Part shown: positions 52,630 to 61,595 of the stretch, one piece after another
Numbering within the stretch: position 1 is the stretch's first letter
Layout: each line of letters opens with the position of its first letter
Assembly: GCA_035373625.1 (NCBI GenBank)
Contig: DAOSNS010000002.1
Location: 62,001 to 126,000 of the forward strand
DNA length: 64,000 nt
Origin: DSWT01 sp035373625
GTDB taxonomy: Bacteria > Chloroflexota > Anaerolineae > B4-G1 > SLSP01
Direction of reading: 5' to 3'
The notes under the pieces: generated by a model
Told to the model about the DNA's origin: nothing
The model's database searches: none
What the model saw: only the letters and a program-made list of their open reading frames with translations
Translations under genes and position numbers: made by a program

Positions 52630-52686
52630 GGTGAGCCGTACCTGATCCCCAATCCTGAATCCCTAATCACCATTTTCCAGGGAGGG
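52630..52686. repeat. Shared leader block, GT4 copy
   Basis: GTACCTGATCCCCAATCC, TGAATCCCTAATCACC and ATTTTCCAGGGAGG precede the ATG at 52689; compare 38066-38109 before tsaD. Confidence 0.75.
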
Positions 52687-52688
52687 CT

Positions 52689-53810
52689 ATGCGCGTCTTA
52701 CTGGTTTACAAAGATTACTATCCCGTTGTCGGTGGGATTGAGCATCACATCCAGTTGCTTGCCGAAGGGTTGCGCGAGCGCGGTGTGGATACGCGCGTGC
52801 TGGTGACCAATACCGGGCGGCGCACCATCGAGGGTGAAATCAACGGTGTGCCTGTGACCAAGACCGGCCGGCTGCTCAATATCTCCTCTGCGCCCATCAG
52901 TCTCGCCTTTTATGGACGGCTGGCCCGCATGAGCCGCGACGCCGACATTGTCCATTTGCATTTCCCCTATCCGCCGGCAGAAATCGGTCAGTTGTTTTTG
53001 GGACGCGGCAAGCACTTCGTTCTCAGCTACCATAGCGACATCGTGCGCCAGAAAGTCCTGGGATTTTTCTACCGTCCGTTCCTCTGGCAGGTGCTCCGCC
53101 GTGCGGAACGGATCACCGTCTCCAATCCACAGTACATCCAGACTTCGCGCTTTTTGCGGCCTTTTGCGGATAAGTGTGTGGTCATTCACCACGGGGTTGA
53201 CCTGAGCCGCTTCACGCCGACGCCGCAGGTACAACAGCGCGTCGCGGCTATTCGTCAGCAGTACGGCGATCTGCCGTTGGTGCTGGCCGTGGGGAAGCTG
53301 CGCCACTATAAGGGAATTGATGTGCTTATTGACGCGCTTAAGCAGGTGCAGGCGCGCGCGCTGATCGTCGGCGAGGGGCCGATGGGGGCGCTCTGGCGAC
53401 AGAAGGCGCGCGATGAGGGCCTGGCCGAACGGGCAATCTTCCTCGGTGAAGTGCCGGAGGCCGAGCTGGTGGCGCTGTACCATGCCGCCGACATCTTCGC
53501 TTTCCCCTCCACCAACCGCGCCGAGACGTGGGGCACCGCACAGGTGGAAGCGATGGCCTGTGGCCTGCCGGTCATCTGCACTGAACTGGGCACCGGCACG
53601 ACCTATGTGAATCAACACAACGTCACCGGTCTGGTTGTCCCGCCCGGTGATCCGGTGGCGCTGGCGGCGGCAATGCGGCAGTTGATTGATGATCCTGCGT
53701 TGCGCGCGCGCCTGGGCGAGGCGGCCTATCGGCGCGCTCACGATGAGCTGTCCAAAGAGGCCATGCTCAATCAAATCCTGGCCTTTTACCAGAATATTAT
53801 CGGCAAATAA
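52689..53810 (+). CDS. GT4-family glycosyltransferase
   Basis: A 373-residue GT-B enzyme of a different subgroup from the other GT4 genes here: VYKDYYPVVGGIEHHIQLLA near 6-25 (PimA/GtfA-like glycine loop), HLHFPYPPAEIGQL near 91, VGKLRHYKGIDVLIDAL near 203 and ETWGTAQVEAMACGLPV near 281 carrying E-x7-E. It lies between gmhB and hddA and may add the heptose whose donor those genes make. GGGAGG precedes the ATG. Confidence 0.9.
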   Translation: MRVLLVYKDYYPVVGGIEHHIQLLAEGLRERGVDTRVLVTNTGRRTIEGEINGVPVTKTGRLLNISSAPISLAFYGRLARMSRDADIVHLHFPYPPAEIGQLFLGRGKHFVLSYHSDIVRQKVLGFFYRPFLWQVLRRAERITVSNPQYIQTSRFLRPFADKCVVIHHGVDLSRFTPTPQVQQRVAAIRQQYGDLPLVLAVGKLRHYKGIDVLIDALKQVQARALIVGEGPMGALWRQKARDEGLAERAIFLGEVPEAELVALYHAADIFAFPSTNRAETWGTAQVEAMACGLPVICTELGTGTTYVNQHNVTGLVVPPGDPVALAAAMRQLIDDPALRARLGEAAYRRAHDELSKEAMLNQILAFYQNIIGK

Positions 53811-53814
53811 AGCA

Positions 53815-53845
53815 TTGACCGGTTACCGGCCACTTTAGGCATAAT
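53815..53845 (+). promoter_or_regulatory. Possible internal promoter before hddA
   Basis: TTGACC and CATAAT separated by 19 nt, longer than usual; a GGGGGAGG ribosome-binding site follows. Confidence 0.3.
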
Positions 53846-53869
53846 GCAGTTTGGGGGAGGTAAGCATAA

Positions 53870-54889
53870 ATGCTCATTCGTTCAAAAGCACCCTTGCGCA
53901 TTTCCTTCGCCGGCGGCGGCACCGATGTCTCGCCGTATACCGAGGAGCGGGGCGGTTTGGTGCTCAACGCGACCATTGACAAATACTCCTATGCCACGCT
54001 CGAATTGAGCGACGCACCGGAAATCACCGTCCATTCCCTGGATTATGATGTCATCGCCAAATACGATGTGGACAAGCCCCTGCCTTATGACGGGCGGCTC
54101 GATCTGGTGAAAGCGGTCATCAACCGCTTGATTCCGGAGAACAGCACGCAAGGCTTGAACGTCTTCATGCATACCGACGCGCCGCCGGGATCGGGGTTGG
54201 GGTCATCGTCCAGCATGGTCGTCTCGCTGATCGGGCTTTTTCAGCACTGGCGCCATCTGCCGCTGACGAATTACGACATTGCCGAGCTGGCCTACCAGAT
54301 CGAGCGCGTGGATATGAACATTCGCGGCGGACGACAGGATCAGTATGCGGCGACGTTCGGCGGCTTCAATTTCATCGAGTTCACCAAAGACGCCACCATT
54401 GTCAATCCACTGCGCATCCCTTACGAGACGCTCAACGAGCTGAACTACAACTTGTTGCTGTGTTATACCGGCAAAACGCGCGTCTCGGCCGGCATTATCA
54501 CCTCGCAGGTGGAAAATTACGTGCGGGGCAAAAAAGAGGTTGTGCAGGCCATGGAGGAACTCAAAGCTATCGCTACGGCGATGAAGAACGCCTTGTTGCA
54601 GGGACGCCTCAACGACTTCGGGGCATTGCTCAACGACGCCTGGGAAAACAAGCAGAAGATGGCCGAGCAGATCAGCCCGCCTTTTGTGCAGGAGCTGTAT
54701 GCGACGGCGCGTCAGGCCGGGGCGCTGGGGGGCAAGATCAGCGGGGCCGGCGGTGGTGGCTTTATGATGGTGTACTGTCCCTTCCAACGGCGCTACCGCG
54801 TCGCCGAAGCGCTGGAGAAACTCGGCGCGCGCGTCGTAGACTTCCATTTCGACCTCAAGGGCTTGCAGACGTGGGAAGTGCGGGGATGA
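53870..54889 (+). CDS. hddA: D-glycero-alpha-D-manno-heptose-7-phosphate kinase
   Basis: A 339-residue GHMP kinase. N-terminal RSKAPLRISFAGGGTDV (4-20), the phosphate loop PPGSGLGSSSSM (104-115), and the C-terminal KISGAGGGGFMMVYC are the three GHMP motifs; the RISFAGGGTD form marks the HddA subgroup. It phosphorylates C1 of the heptose 7-phosphate. GGGGGAGG lies about 9 nt before the ATG. It overlaps hddC by ATGA. Confidence 0.92.
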   Translation: MLIRSKAPLRISFAGGGTDVSPYTEERGGLVLNATIDKYSYATLELSDAPEITVHSLDYDVIAKYDVDKPLPYDGRLDLVKAVINRLIPENSTQGLNVFMHTDAPPGSGLGSSSSMVVSLIGLFQHWRHLPLTNYDIAELAYQIERVDMNIRGGRQDQYAATFGGFNFIEFTKDATIVNPLRIPYETLNELNYNLLLCYTGKTRVSAGIITSQVENYVRGKKEVVQAMEELKAIATAMKNALLQGRLNDFGALLNDAWENKQKMAEQISPPFVQELYATARQAGALGGKISGAGGGGFMMVYCPFQRRYRVAEALEKLGARVVDFHFDLKGLQTWEVRG

Positions 54890-55587
54890 GGGTCTTTATC
54901 CTGGCTGGCGGGCTTGGGACGCGCATCCGTTCCCTGTTCCCCGACCGTCCCAAGAGTATGATCCCCTTCGGCGGCAAGCCGTTCCTGGAACATCTGATCG
55001 CGTTGCTGTCCCGGCAGGGCTTTTGCCGGTTCGTGCTTTGTGTGAGTCACCAGGCGGAGGCGATTACGGCGTATTTCGGGGATGGGCAACGTCTGGGGGT
55101 GGAGATTGTCTACTCGCAGGAACCCGCGCCGTTGGGAACGGGGGGGGCCTTGCGCTATGCGGCGCCGTTCTTCGATGCGCTGGCGCTGGTGCTTAACGGC
55201 GATACTTATCTTGATACAGACTATCAGGCCGTTGTCGCTTATCACAGGCAGCATCCGGGCGCCAGCGGCACCATTGTCGTCTGTGAAGTCGGGGACGCCG
55301 GGCAATCCGGGCAAGTGCTTCTGGACGCAAGCGACCGGATCGTTGCCTTTCGTGAAAAGCAGACCGGGGTGGGGCGCGGTCTGGTCAACGCGGGCGTTTA
55401 CGTTTTCGAGCCGCACATTTTGGATTACATTCCGGCAGGCGCAAAGGTCTCGTTGGAGCGTGAGGTATTTCCGTCGCTGTTGCGCCATGCGGAGTCGCTA
55501 TACGGTTTTGTGGTCCGTGAGACGTTTGTAGATATGGGGACGCCGGCCGGGTATCAACGTCTGGAAGCCATGCTCAACGCACGTTGA
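54886..55587 (+). CDS. hddC: D-glycero-alpha-D-manno-heptose 1-phosphate guanylyltransferase-like nucleotidyltransferase
   Basis: A 233-residue nucleotidyltransferase: FILAGGLGTRIRSLFPDRPK (4-23), the PLGTGGALRYA motif near 80, LVLNGDTYLD near 102 with the metal-binding aspartate, and a late FVDMGTPAGYQR. Single-domain length and the partner hddA suggest GDP-heptose formation. The ATG overlaps the hddA stop; a longer frame reads through hddA and is rejected. It closes the heptose module. Confidence 0.88.
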   Translation: MRVFILAGGLGTRIRSLFPDRPKSMIPFGGKPFLEHLIALLSRQGFCRFVLCVSHQAEAITAYFGDGQRLGVEIVYSQEPAPLGTGGALRYAAPFFDALALVLNGDTYLDTDYQAVVAYHRQHPGASGTIVVCEVGDAGQSGQVLLDASDRIVAFREKQTGVGRGLVNAGVYVFEPHILDYIPAGAKVSLEREVFPSLLRHAESLYGFVVRETFVDMGTPAGYQRLEAMLNAR

Positions 55588-55622
55588 ACGGATATAGCAT
55601 TGGGCTTTGCCCCCGCGTTACT

Positions 55623-56729
55623 TCATTGCGCCGCTTTGGCTTGTGCGTACACCCGCTCGAATTCGGCGGTGTATTCCCCGGCGATTTCCGCGCTGTGCAG
55701 GATGAGTACGTTCTCGTCGTTCTGCTCGGCGGCACTGCTGCTGAAATTGTACGACCCCGTGATCACCACCGCGTTGTCAATCACAATGACTTTGTGGTGC
55801 AGCATGTAAGGGTTGCCGTCGAGGAGGATATCCACGCCGGCTTTCTGAAAGGCCACTACATCGGAGCCATCGGCATCCAGGTTGCGCGTTTCGATGACCA
55901 TGCGCACTTTCACCCCGGCACGGTGGCGTGCGACGATGGCGCGGGCGATCTGGTCATCGGTGAACACGAACGCCATCACGTCAATGCTGGATTGCGCCTC
56001 CTCGATCAGCTTAATGATCCGTGCCCGCGCGTTGCCTTCAGGCTCGAAGAAGTTTTCCACTTGCACACCGGCGATGCTAAGAAGGGGATAAGGGGTGTTG
56101 TCAGGCGAAAAAGGCCCGAATTTGCCGTCAACATACATCTCCTCGAATTCCGTCGTGTAGTTTTCGGCGAGCAGCTTTGAGTTGACCACGACGACGTTGT
56201 TGTTGTTGCGATAAGTGTCGTTATCCGTCAGATTCCAGGAGCCGGTCCATACCTGTTTGCCGTCAATGATGACAAATTTGTCGTGCATAAACGGTTGGCT
56301 ATCATCGAAGACTACGTGGATTTGCGCCGCCAGCAGGCGTTCTGGCCCCAGTTCCCCGGCATAATCCGAATCCGTCACCACGCGCACTTTGACGCCGCGC
56401 TTATGGGCGCGGATCAGGGCCTCGGTCACATTGGCCAGGTCAATCTCGAAGACGGCGACATCTATGCTTTTCTGCGCGCCATCAATGGCGGCCACCAGCT
56501 TCTCGTCCAGGCCGCCCTGGTGATAGGCGGCTTTGTCGGGGGAGCGCGGCGTGGTGAAGAAAACTTGAATGTTGGCGTCTTCGGTCGTCTCGATGGGTTT
56601 CGAGGCCCCACACGATCCCAAGAGGTCAATGCCGGCCCAGGCCACGATTACCAGAAACAGAGAGATCAGCAGTTCTTTCCATCCGAAGCGGGCTTTTTTC
56701 CCGCCAACTGGAGTGTGGGCCGGGGGCAT
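55623..56729 (-). CDS. Membrane-anchored phospholipase D-family protein
   Basis: A 368-residue protein with one N-terminal helix (about 20-40), a cysteine just after it (GSCGAS), and two PLD domains. Each HKD motif is intact: HDKFVIIDGKQVWTGSWN near 149 and HHKVIVIDNAVVITGSYNF near 308. The family includes cardiolipin synthases, phospholipases and nucleases such as Nuc; the exported layout with small spacing between motifs fits extracellular PLD-like nucleases. The stop of the next upstream gene is 3 nt away, so the two are co-transcribed. Confidence 0.82.
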   Translation of the reverse strand: MPPAHTPVGGKKARFGWKELLISLFLVIVAWAGIDLLGSCGASKPIETTEDANIQVFFTTPRSPDKAAYHQGGLDEKLVAAIDGAQKSIDVAVFEIDLANVTEALIRAHKRGVKVRVVTDSDYAGELGPERLLAAQIHVVFDDSQPFMHDKFVIIDGKQVWTGSWNLTDNDTYRNNNNVVVVNSKLLAENYTTEFEEMYVDGKFGPFSPDNTPYPLLSIAGVQVENFFEPEGNARARIIKLIEEAQSSIDVMAFVFTDDQIARAIVARHRAGVKVRMVIETRNLDADGSDVVAFQKAGVDILLDGNPYMLHHKVIVIDNAVVITGSYNFSSSAAEQNDENVLILHSAEIAGEYTAEFERVYAQAKAAQ

Positions 56730-56732
56730 AGA

Positions 56733-57083
56733 TCAAGCCTCCTCATAAACGGGCGGTGTGGCCAGCAACGTGCGCAGCATTGCGGCGGGATCATCGGCCT
56801 TCGCGCTCGCCCGGGCGACACGGCGAATGTAGCGTCGCAGGGTGCGCAGGGCCGGATCAAGTGTCTGCCAGGCCATATCGTCGTCCAGGTCGGCGGTCTT
56901 CAGGACCAGGCGTTCGACTTCGGCCTGCGCCCAATGCAACAAAGTGCGGGCCTCGGCGTCCAGCAAGTCGGCGGTCAGCGATGAATCGCCGACAATGCGC
57001 TCGCTTGCCGTGCGCAGCCTGTTTTGGATGTCTGGCGTGTCCAGAACAGCTTCTCTACGGGTTGGGGACGTATTCATGGCCAT
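56733..57083 (-). CDS. Hypothetical helical protein
   Basis: A 116-residue, mostly helical, soluble protein. A segment LRRYIRRVARASAKADD (about 81-97) is basic. Two ATGs (57083, 57077) are possible after AAGGAAGG. It is followed after 3 nt by the PLD gene. I do not recognise a family; no signal or metal motif is seen. Confidence 0.5.
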   Translation of the reverse strand: MAMNTSPTRREAVLDTPDIQNRLRTASERIVGDSSLTADLLDAEARTLLHWAQAEVERLVLKTADLDDDMAWQTLDPALRTLRRYIRRVARASAKADDPAAMLRTLLATPPVYEEA

Positions 57084-57096
57084 GCCTTCCTTGAAA

Positions 57097-57123
57097 ATCC
57101 GTTTGAACGTTCAAATGTTTCAA
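57097..57123. repeat. AACGTT-type leader repeat
   Basis: ATCCGTTTGAACGTTCAAAT and GTTTCAACC lie 14 nt upstream of the start at 57083; ATCCGTTTGAACGTT recurs exactly before the HerA-like gene. Confidence 0.6.
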
Positions 57124-57146
57124 CCAGCCACAGGTGAACTGCGGGT

Positions 57147-57743
57147 TCATGGTGCATATTTTTGCTGCGCAGCGAACGTTTCGAGAGCAGCAATCTGTGA
57201 GGGGGTCGGGCGGATGAAGGGGCGGGTGCGGCGGATGGCGTCCCATGCCTGCGCGGCGCTCATGCCGGTGTGCACAAGGTAGGCGGCCGCCATTGCCGGT
57301 GCGCGTCCCACACCTGCCGCGCAGTGGATATAAACCCCACGTCCGGCGGCGATGTGTTCGGCGATGAACGCTACGCCACGCTTCAGGTCTTCCGACGTCG
57401 GCGGTGTATCGTCGGTGGTCGCCAGCCAGAGGTAGTGATCCAACGCCAGCCCGCGCCGCGCGTCGTCGGATTCCTCACGCATGTTAACGACCGCTGCGAT
57501 GCCCAATTCACGCATGCGCGCCAACCCACGTCGCCGATGCTGCCCGCCGACGTACAGCAGCGGTTGCACCCGGCTAATGTGCGGCGGCGAAAAACCGAGC
57601 GTGCGGCGCAGAATTTTATCTTGTATCCAATAGTAAGTGGCGCGCAATCCTTGCTCATACAGCCGTCGGTAGATAATGTAAATCATCTCCAATGGAGGAA
57701 AGACTTTGAAGCGCATCTGGGTTTCAAAAATCGTTTGTTCCAT
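57147..57743 (-). CDS. Dual-specificity / tyrosine phosphatase family protein
   Basis: A 198-residue protein with the C-x5-R loop HCAAGVGRAP (C141, R147) and an upstream VVNMREESDD loop, with general-acid candidates near 110-113 (TTDDTPP). An N-terminal 60-residue helical extension precedes the phosphatase core. Targets in bacteria include phosphoproteins, phosphoinositides and phosphoglycans. GAGAGG lies before the ATG, followed upstream by GAATTACG repeats. Confidence 0.85.
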   Translation of the reverse strand: MEQTIFETQMRFKVFPPLEMIYIIYRRLYEQGLRATYYWIQDKILRRTLGFSPPHISRVQPLLYVGGQHRRRGLARMRELGIAAVVNMREESDDARRGLALDHYLWLATTDDTPPTSEDLKRGVAFIAEHIAAGRGVYIHCAAGVGRAPAMAAAYLVHTGMSAAQAWDAIRRTRPFIRPTPSQIAALETFAAQQKYAP

Positions 57744-57751
57744 ATCCTCTC

Positions 57752-57815
57752 AGAAAATGGTGAATGTGATTACGAATTACGAATTACGGATTACGAATTA
57801 TGAATTGCGAGTGTC
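57752..57815. repeat. GAATTACG repeat joined to an ACCATTTTC leader block
   Basis: On the coding (minus) strand: five ATTCGTAATTCGTAAT-type units, then CACATTCACCATTTTCTGAG and the ribosome-binding site of the phosphatase gene. It combines two leader-repeat families. Confidence 0.65.
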
Positions 57816-57831
57816 GAGAAGTCCGTTTGAC

Positions 57832-59595
57832 TTAGTCCGCTGACGGATGTTTGTCCTTGTTGGCTGTGTTTGCGGGCGGTGGGGTGGAGGGCAGGGTGAA
57901 ATAGAATTCGCTTCCACGCCCTACGGTGCTTTGGACCCCCACCTCGCCGCCGAGCCGCGTGACAATGCGCTGCACGATCGAAAGTCCCAGACCGTGTCCC
58001 TCCCCGTAATCCTGATGCAGGCGTGTGAAAGCGGTGAACAGATGGGCCTGCTCCTCTTCAGTAAGTCCCCGGCCGTTATCGCGCACCCAGAAGTACGCGG
58101 TCTCCGGTGTTACCGCAGCCCCTCCCAATTCCACGCGCGGTGGTACGCCGCCGTATTTGATGGCATTGCTGATGTAGTTGATCCACACCTCTTCGAGCCA
58201 CGGGCCGTAGCCATAGGCCACCGGCCAGGTTTCAGGGACGATGATCCGGGCCTGGGAAGTTTTCACCAGATCCCCGACCCTCTCCAGCACTGCCGCCACG
58301 ATTTTCTGCATGTCCAGGCGGGATATGGGAACCTCATCCATCTTACGGACACTGGCGAGCAACAGCAGTTCGTTGATGATGTTTGCCATACGCCGGCCGT
58401 TTTGCGCGATGATCGCCAGCGTATCGCCTAGCTTCTCAGGGGGAATTTGGGTATAGCGCCGTTGCAGCAAATCGCTGAACCCCACCAGCGCCGTCAGTGG
58501 GGTCTTCAGATCGTGTGCGACGGTGTGGGCGAAGGCATCCAGCTCCGCGTTGCGCGCTTCCAGTTCGACGGTTTGCCGGCGCAATGCTTCCTCGGCCATC
58601 TTCCGCTCGGCGATTTCCTGCTGCGCCAGTTCGTACAGATGCGCCTGATGGATGGCAATGGCGAGCAGGGCTGCAATTTCGGTGGCAATGGCAATGTACG
58701 TCTCATCGAACGCTGCCGGCCGGAGCGATTCCAGGTGCAGGATGCCCATCAACGCCTCGTGTGTAAAGAGAGGCACGGTGATGTAGCTGCGTACATTTTC
58801 GGATGCCATGCGCTGTTGCAACGGTGTGTGTGGTGATACGTCGAGGAGGTCGGGAACACTCAGGGGCTGTCCACCGCATAAGGTCGGGTTGTCGTAAACT
58901 TCGCGGTAAATCTGCGCGTCAATACTTAACGTCAGTGTACCGCTGGATTCGGCAGCGAGCACTTTGCAGTCTCCGGTGTCGGTCATCGCGATCACGGTGG
59001 CCCGTTCACAGGGGATAAGCTGGCGGATGCGGCCGACCGCAGCGCCGGCGATCGTCGCCGGCGACCGTGCCGCCACAATCGCCTGGTCAATTTCGTGCAG
59101 GACGCGCAGCCGCTCGACATAGTGGCGCAGGTTCTCTTCAACGCGGGCGCGCTCTGTAATTTCTTGTTGCAAGGCGGCGTTGTTTTCTTCCAGCCGCTGC
59201 TGTAAGCGCCGTAAGTTCAGATGGGTTTCGAGGCGCGCCAAAACTTCTTTGATCTGGAAGGGCTTGCTGATGTAGTCCACACCGCCGACCGCGAAGGCGC
59301 GCACTTTATCGAGTTCCTGATTCAACGCGCTCAGGAAGATGACCGGGATGTCGCGGGTCCGGGGATCGGCCTTCAGCCGCTCGCAGACCTCATAGCCGGA
59401 TAAGCCGGGCATCATGATGTCGAGCAAAATCAAGTCAGGGATGAACGTTTGCACAAGCTCCAGTGCCTGTGCCCCGTCAGAGGCGGATTGCACGGCGTAT
59501 TCTTCCCGACTCAAAATTTCGCTTAAGAACCGCAGATTGAGTGGAGTATCATCCACGATCAAAATGTTGGCTTTGGGAACATCGGTTTCATTCAT
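57832..59595 (-). CDS. Hybrid REC-GAF-histidine kinase
   Basis: A 587-residue cytoplasmic sensor. The receiver domain (9-125) has D16/D15 acidic pair in VDDTPL and phospho-acceptor D59 in LILLDIMMP. A coiled coil (130-165) leads to a GAF domain (about 170-315), another coil, and the kinase core with H-box HTVAHDLKTPL near 358, NAIKYGG (N-box), DNGRG and GHGLGLSIV ATP-binding motifs. Receiver-first order suggests it is a phosphorelay partner of another kinase. A TATAAT-like -10 at 59654-59659 lies upstream. No cognate regulator is adjacent. Confidence 0.93.
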   Translation of the reverse strand: MNETDVPKANILIVDDTPLNLRFLSEILSREEYAVQSASDGAQALELVQTFIPDLILLDIMMPGLSGYEVCERLKADPRTRDIPVIFLSALNQELDKVRAFAVGGVDYISKPFQIKEVLARLETHLNLRRLQQRLEENNAALQQEITERARVEENLRHYVERLRVLHEIDQAIVAARSPATIAGAAVGRIRQLIPCERATVIAMTDTGDCKVLAAESSGTLTLSIDAQIYREVYDNPTLCGGQPLSVPDLLDVSPHTPLQQRMASENVRSYITVPLFTHEALMGILHLESLRPAAFDETYIAIATEIAALLAIAIHQAHLYELAQQEIAERKMAEEALRRQTVELEARNAELDAFAHTVAHDLKTPLTALVGFSDLLQRRYTQIPPEKLGDTLAIIAQNGRRMANIINELLLLASVRKMDEVPISRLDMQKIVAAVLERVGDLVKTSQARIIVPETWPVAYGYGPWLEEVWINYISNAIKYGGVPPRVELGGAAVTPETAYFWVRDNGRGLTEEEQAHLFTAFTRLHQDYGEGHGLGLSIVQRIVTRLGGEVGVQSTVGRGSEFYFTLPSTPPPANTANKDKHPSAD

Positions 59596-59666
59596 CGTTC
59601 TTTATGCCACGCAGTCACAATACTTAGATGCCTGATAAATGTTTCTTCAAGACATTATAACGCAAT

Positions 59667-61301
59667 TTATCCAAACAGAGCCGCCGTGGCATCCTGAACA
59701 TCAATGCCTTTGCCGGCGATCTCGCCATACAAGTCTTGATAGTCGCGGGTGTGGATGACGATCGGCATTGGCACAGCATGCCCCAGAATCATAGCCTGCT
59801 GTTTGGTCTCCAGGCGCGCCAGGACTTCGCGCAACGCCGCCGTCCCCGCCAGCCCCGAAAACACCGCGCGGATGTCGTTCTCCTCATCCAGCAGTGCCGT
59901 CACCCGCGTCCCGATCTGGCTCATCACTTCCGGGTCAATGCCACTGGGACGCTGATCCACCACCAGCAGGGTGACGTTGTATTTGCGCATCTCCCGCGCA
60001 ATGGTGCCAAAAATGGTATGGCGCGCAATCGCCGGATCGAGGAATTTGTGGGCTTCCTCGATGGTGATGACCAGGGGACGCGGTTCGCTGCCCTTGCCGC
60101 CCAACGCCGATTCCTTGCGGTCCACATAAGCTTTGTGAATCCGCCGGGTGATGTAGTTGGCTACCAGCAGGTAGGCTTCCAGGGCATTCCCGTAGCGCCC
60201 AAACTCCAGGATGACGCTGACGTTGCTGTTGATGTAGTCCAGAATTCGGCCAATGGGATCATCGGTGACATGGTCCACCAGGAACTCAAAGCGCCGCAAT
60301 TGCTCCAGTTTGCGTTTGATAGCGCCCAGGGTGCCTTCATGGAGCTGATTGTTCTCCAGGATGTCAATGAGCGTTTCGTCCGGCTCTTCTGCCAGCAATC
60401 GGCGCACCCATCCGGTGCCCAGCCGCCGTCGCAACATATACAGCGCGTTCGATTGCACTTCGGTAAATCCGAAGAGAGGGGTCAACAATTCCAGGTCTTC
60501 CGGCTCCAGTTGCTCGTAGCCGATGGTGACGTTGAAATCCACCTTGCTGCCGCGCCGCCGTGACGATTCGGGATCAAGCGTGAACACCGTCACCCGTCCA
60601 TCGAAGAAAAGCTGGCGCAGCCCTTTGACGTCTTGCCGGGATTCGTCCTGACTCTTCCAGCCGTACTCGTTGTGCATGTCGAAGATCAGATTGACGGCCG
60701 CCCGGTGCTGGATGATACCGGCAAGGATCATGCGGGTGAGGAATGTTTTGCCGGTGCCGCTCTTCCCGAAGATTCCGCTGGAACGCTCCACAAAACGCTG
60801 TAAGTCCAGCGCGATGCGCGTGTTTTCCATCTCCAGTGGCTCGCCGACGTAAAACCGCCCGGGAGCGTCGGGATCGCCGAAAATCTGCGCCACCTCCTCC
60901 GGTGTGGCTTCGTATACGTGCGTGAAGTGACCGGGAATGGTTTTGGCCGGCCGCACCTGTCCGTTTTCGACGACCAGCATCGGTGTGACGTGGATGCGTC
61001 CGTAGGTCAGCGTGCCGCGATAAACCCGCGCCAGGAAACTGTCGGGGTCTTCCGGCGGCAATTGTTCCAACTCCGGCGCGCGGGTTTCCAGCGCCACATC
61101 GGTAATCATGCCGAAGAAGCTGCGCTCGGTTTGCCCACGCACGACAACGTAACGCCCCACAGCCAGCCCTTCGATGAAGCGTTGCGGCGACAGCTTGGCC
61201 TCCAGTCCCCGGCTAAGGCTGCCGCTGACCACATGGCCCAACACACCCGCTTCGACCGGTTTGGGACGCGGAAACCATATATCCAATTCACTCTCGCTCA
61301 T
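59667..61301 (-). CDS. HerA-type DNA-translocase-like ATPase
   Basis: A 544-residue ATPase. The N-terminal HAS-barrel (about 15-75: VLGHVVSGSLSRGLEAKL, YVVVRGQTERSFFGMITDV) precedes the FtsK-HerA P-loop GKSGTGKT at 179-186; Walker B is in PLVITIEEAHKFLD (E-E-A-H) and the later LLVVDQRPSGIDPEV carries the polar sensor. HerA with the NurA nuclease resects DNA ends; NurA is not adjacent. Related HerA forms also occur in defence systems. The leader has AACGTT-type repeats between a TATAAT and the ATG. Confidence 0.88.
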   Translation of the reverse strand: MSESELDIWFPRPKPVEAGVLGHVVSGSLSRGLEAKLSPQRFIEGLAVGRYVVVRGQTERSFFGMITDVALETRAPELEQLPPEDPDSFLARVYRGTLTYGRIHVTPMLVVENGQVRPAKTIPGHFTHVYEATPEEVAQIFGDPDAPGRFYVGEPLEMENTRIALDLQRFVERSSGIFGKSGTGKTFLTRMILAGIIQHRAAVNLIFDMHNEYGWKSQDESRQDVKGLRQLFFDGRVTVFTLDPESSRRRGSKVDFNVTIGYEQLEPEDLELLTPLFGFTEVQSNALYMLRRRLGTGWVRRLLAEEPDETLIDILENNQLHEGTLGAIKRKLEQLRRFEFLVDHVTDDPIGRILDYINSNVSVILEFGRYGNALEAYLLVANYITRRIHKAYVDRKESALGGKGSEPRPLVITIEEAHKFLDPAIARHTIFGTIAREMRKYNVTLLVVDQRPSGIDPEVMSQIGTRVTALLDEENDIRAVFSGLAGTAALREVLARLETKQQAMILGHAVPMPIVIHTRDYQDLYGEIAGKGIDVQDATAALFG

Positions 61302-61314
61302 CGTCCGTTCCCCT

Positions 61315-61371
61315 GAAAATCCGTTTGAACGTTGAAACTTAACACGTTGGAACGTTTGCGTGTTTATTATA
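61315..61371 (-). promoter_or_regulatory. HerA-like gene leader: TATAAT plus AACGTT-type repeat
   Basis: TATAAT on the minus strand at 61366-61371; between it and the ATG lie CGCAAACGTTCCAACGTG, TTAAGTTTCAACGTTC and AAACGGATTTTC. No clear -35. Confidence 0.45.
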
Positions 61372-61595
61372 GTACAAGTCGCCGATTTGTGCTACAACCC
61401 TGGGCCGATAGTCTCTTTGTTGAATGTCGCGGGCCTGTTTTTAACCCCAGAGAACACAGAGAGCATTGAGGAATCTAAGAAGTCTCTGCGAACTTGGGTT
61501 CTCTGTTTTGAGCGGTTGACCCAATCTTCACCCGACAGCCGGTGGACTACGGGTTTATGGGGAATTCCCTTTGGAGTGGAAGAACCGTTCGGCGG
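61372..61595. other. Intergenic region with CAGAGAACACAGAG repeat
   Basis: About 220 bases without a supported gene. CCCCAGAGAACACAGAGAGC and GTTCTCTGTTTTGAG (61443-61515) form an imperfect inverted repeat. Similar TTTTCTCTGTGGTTAAAG words lie at 37991 after the acyltransferase. It may end transcription of the deacetylase gene. Confidence 0.4.
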
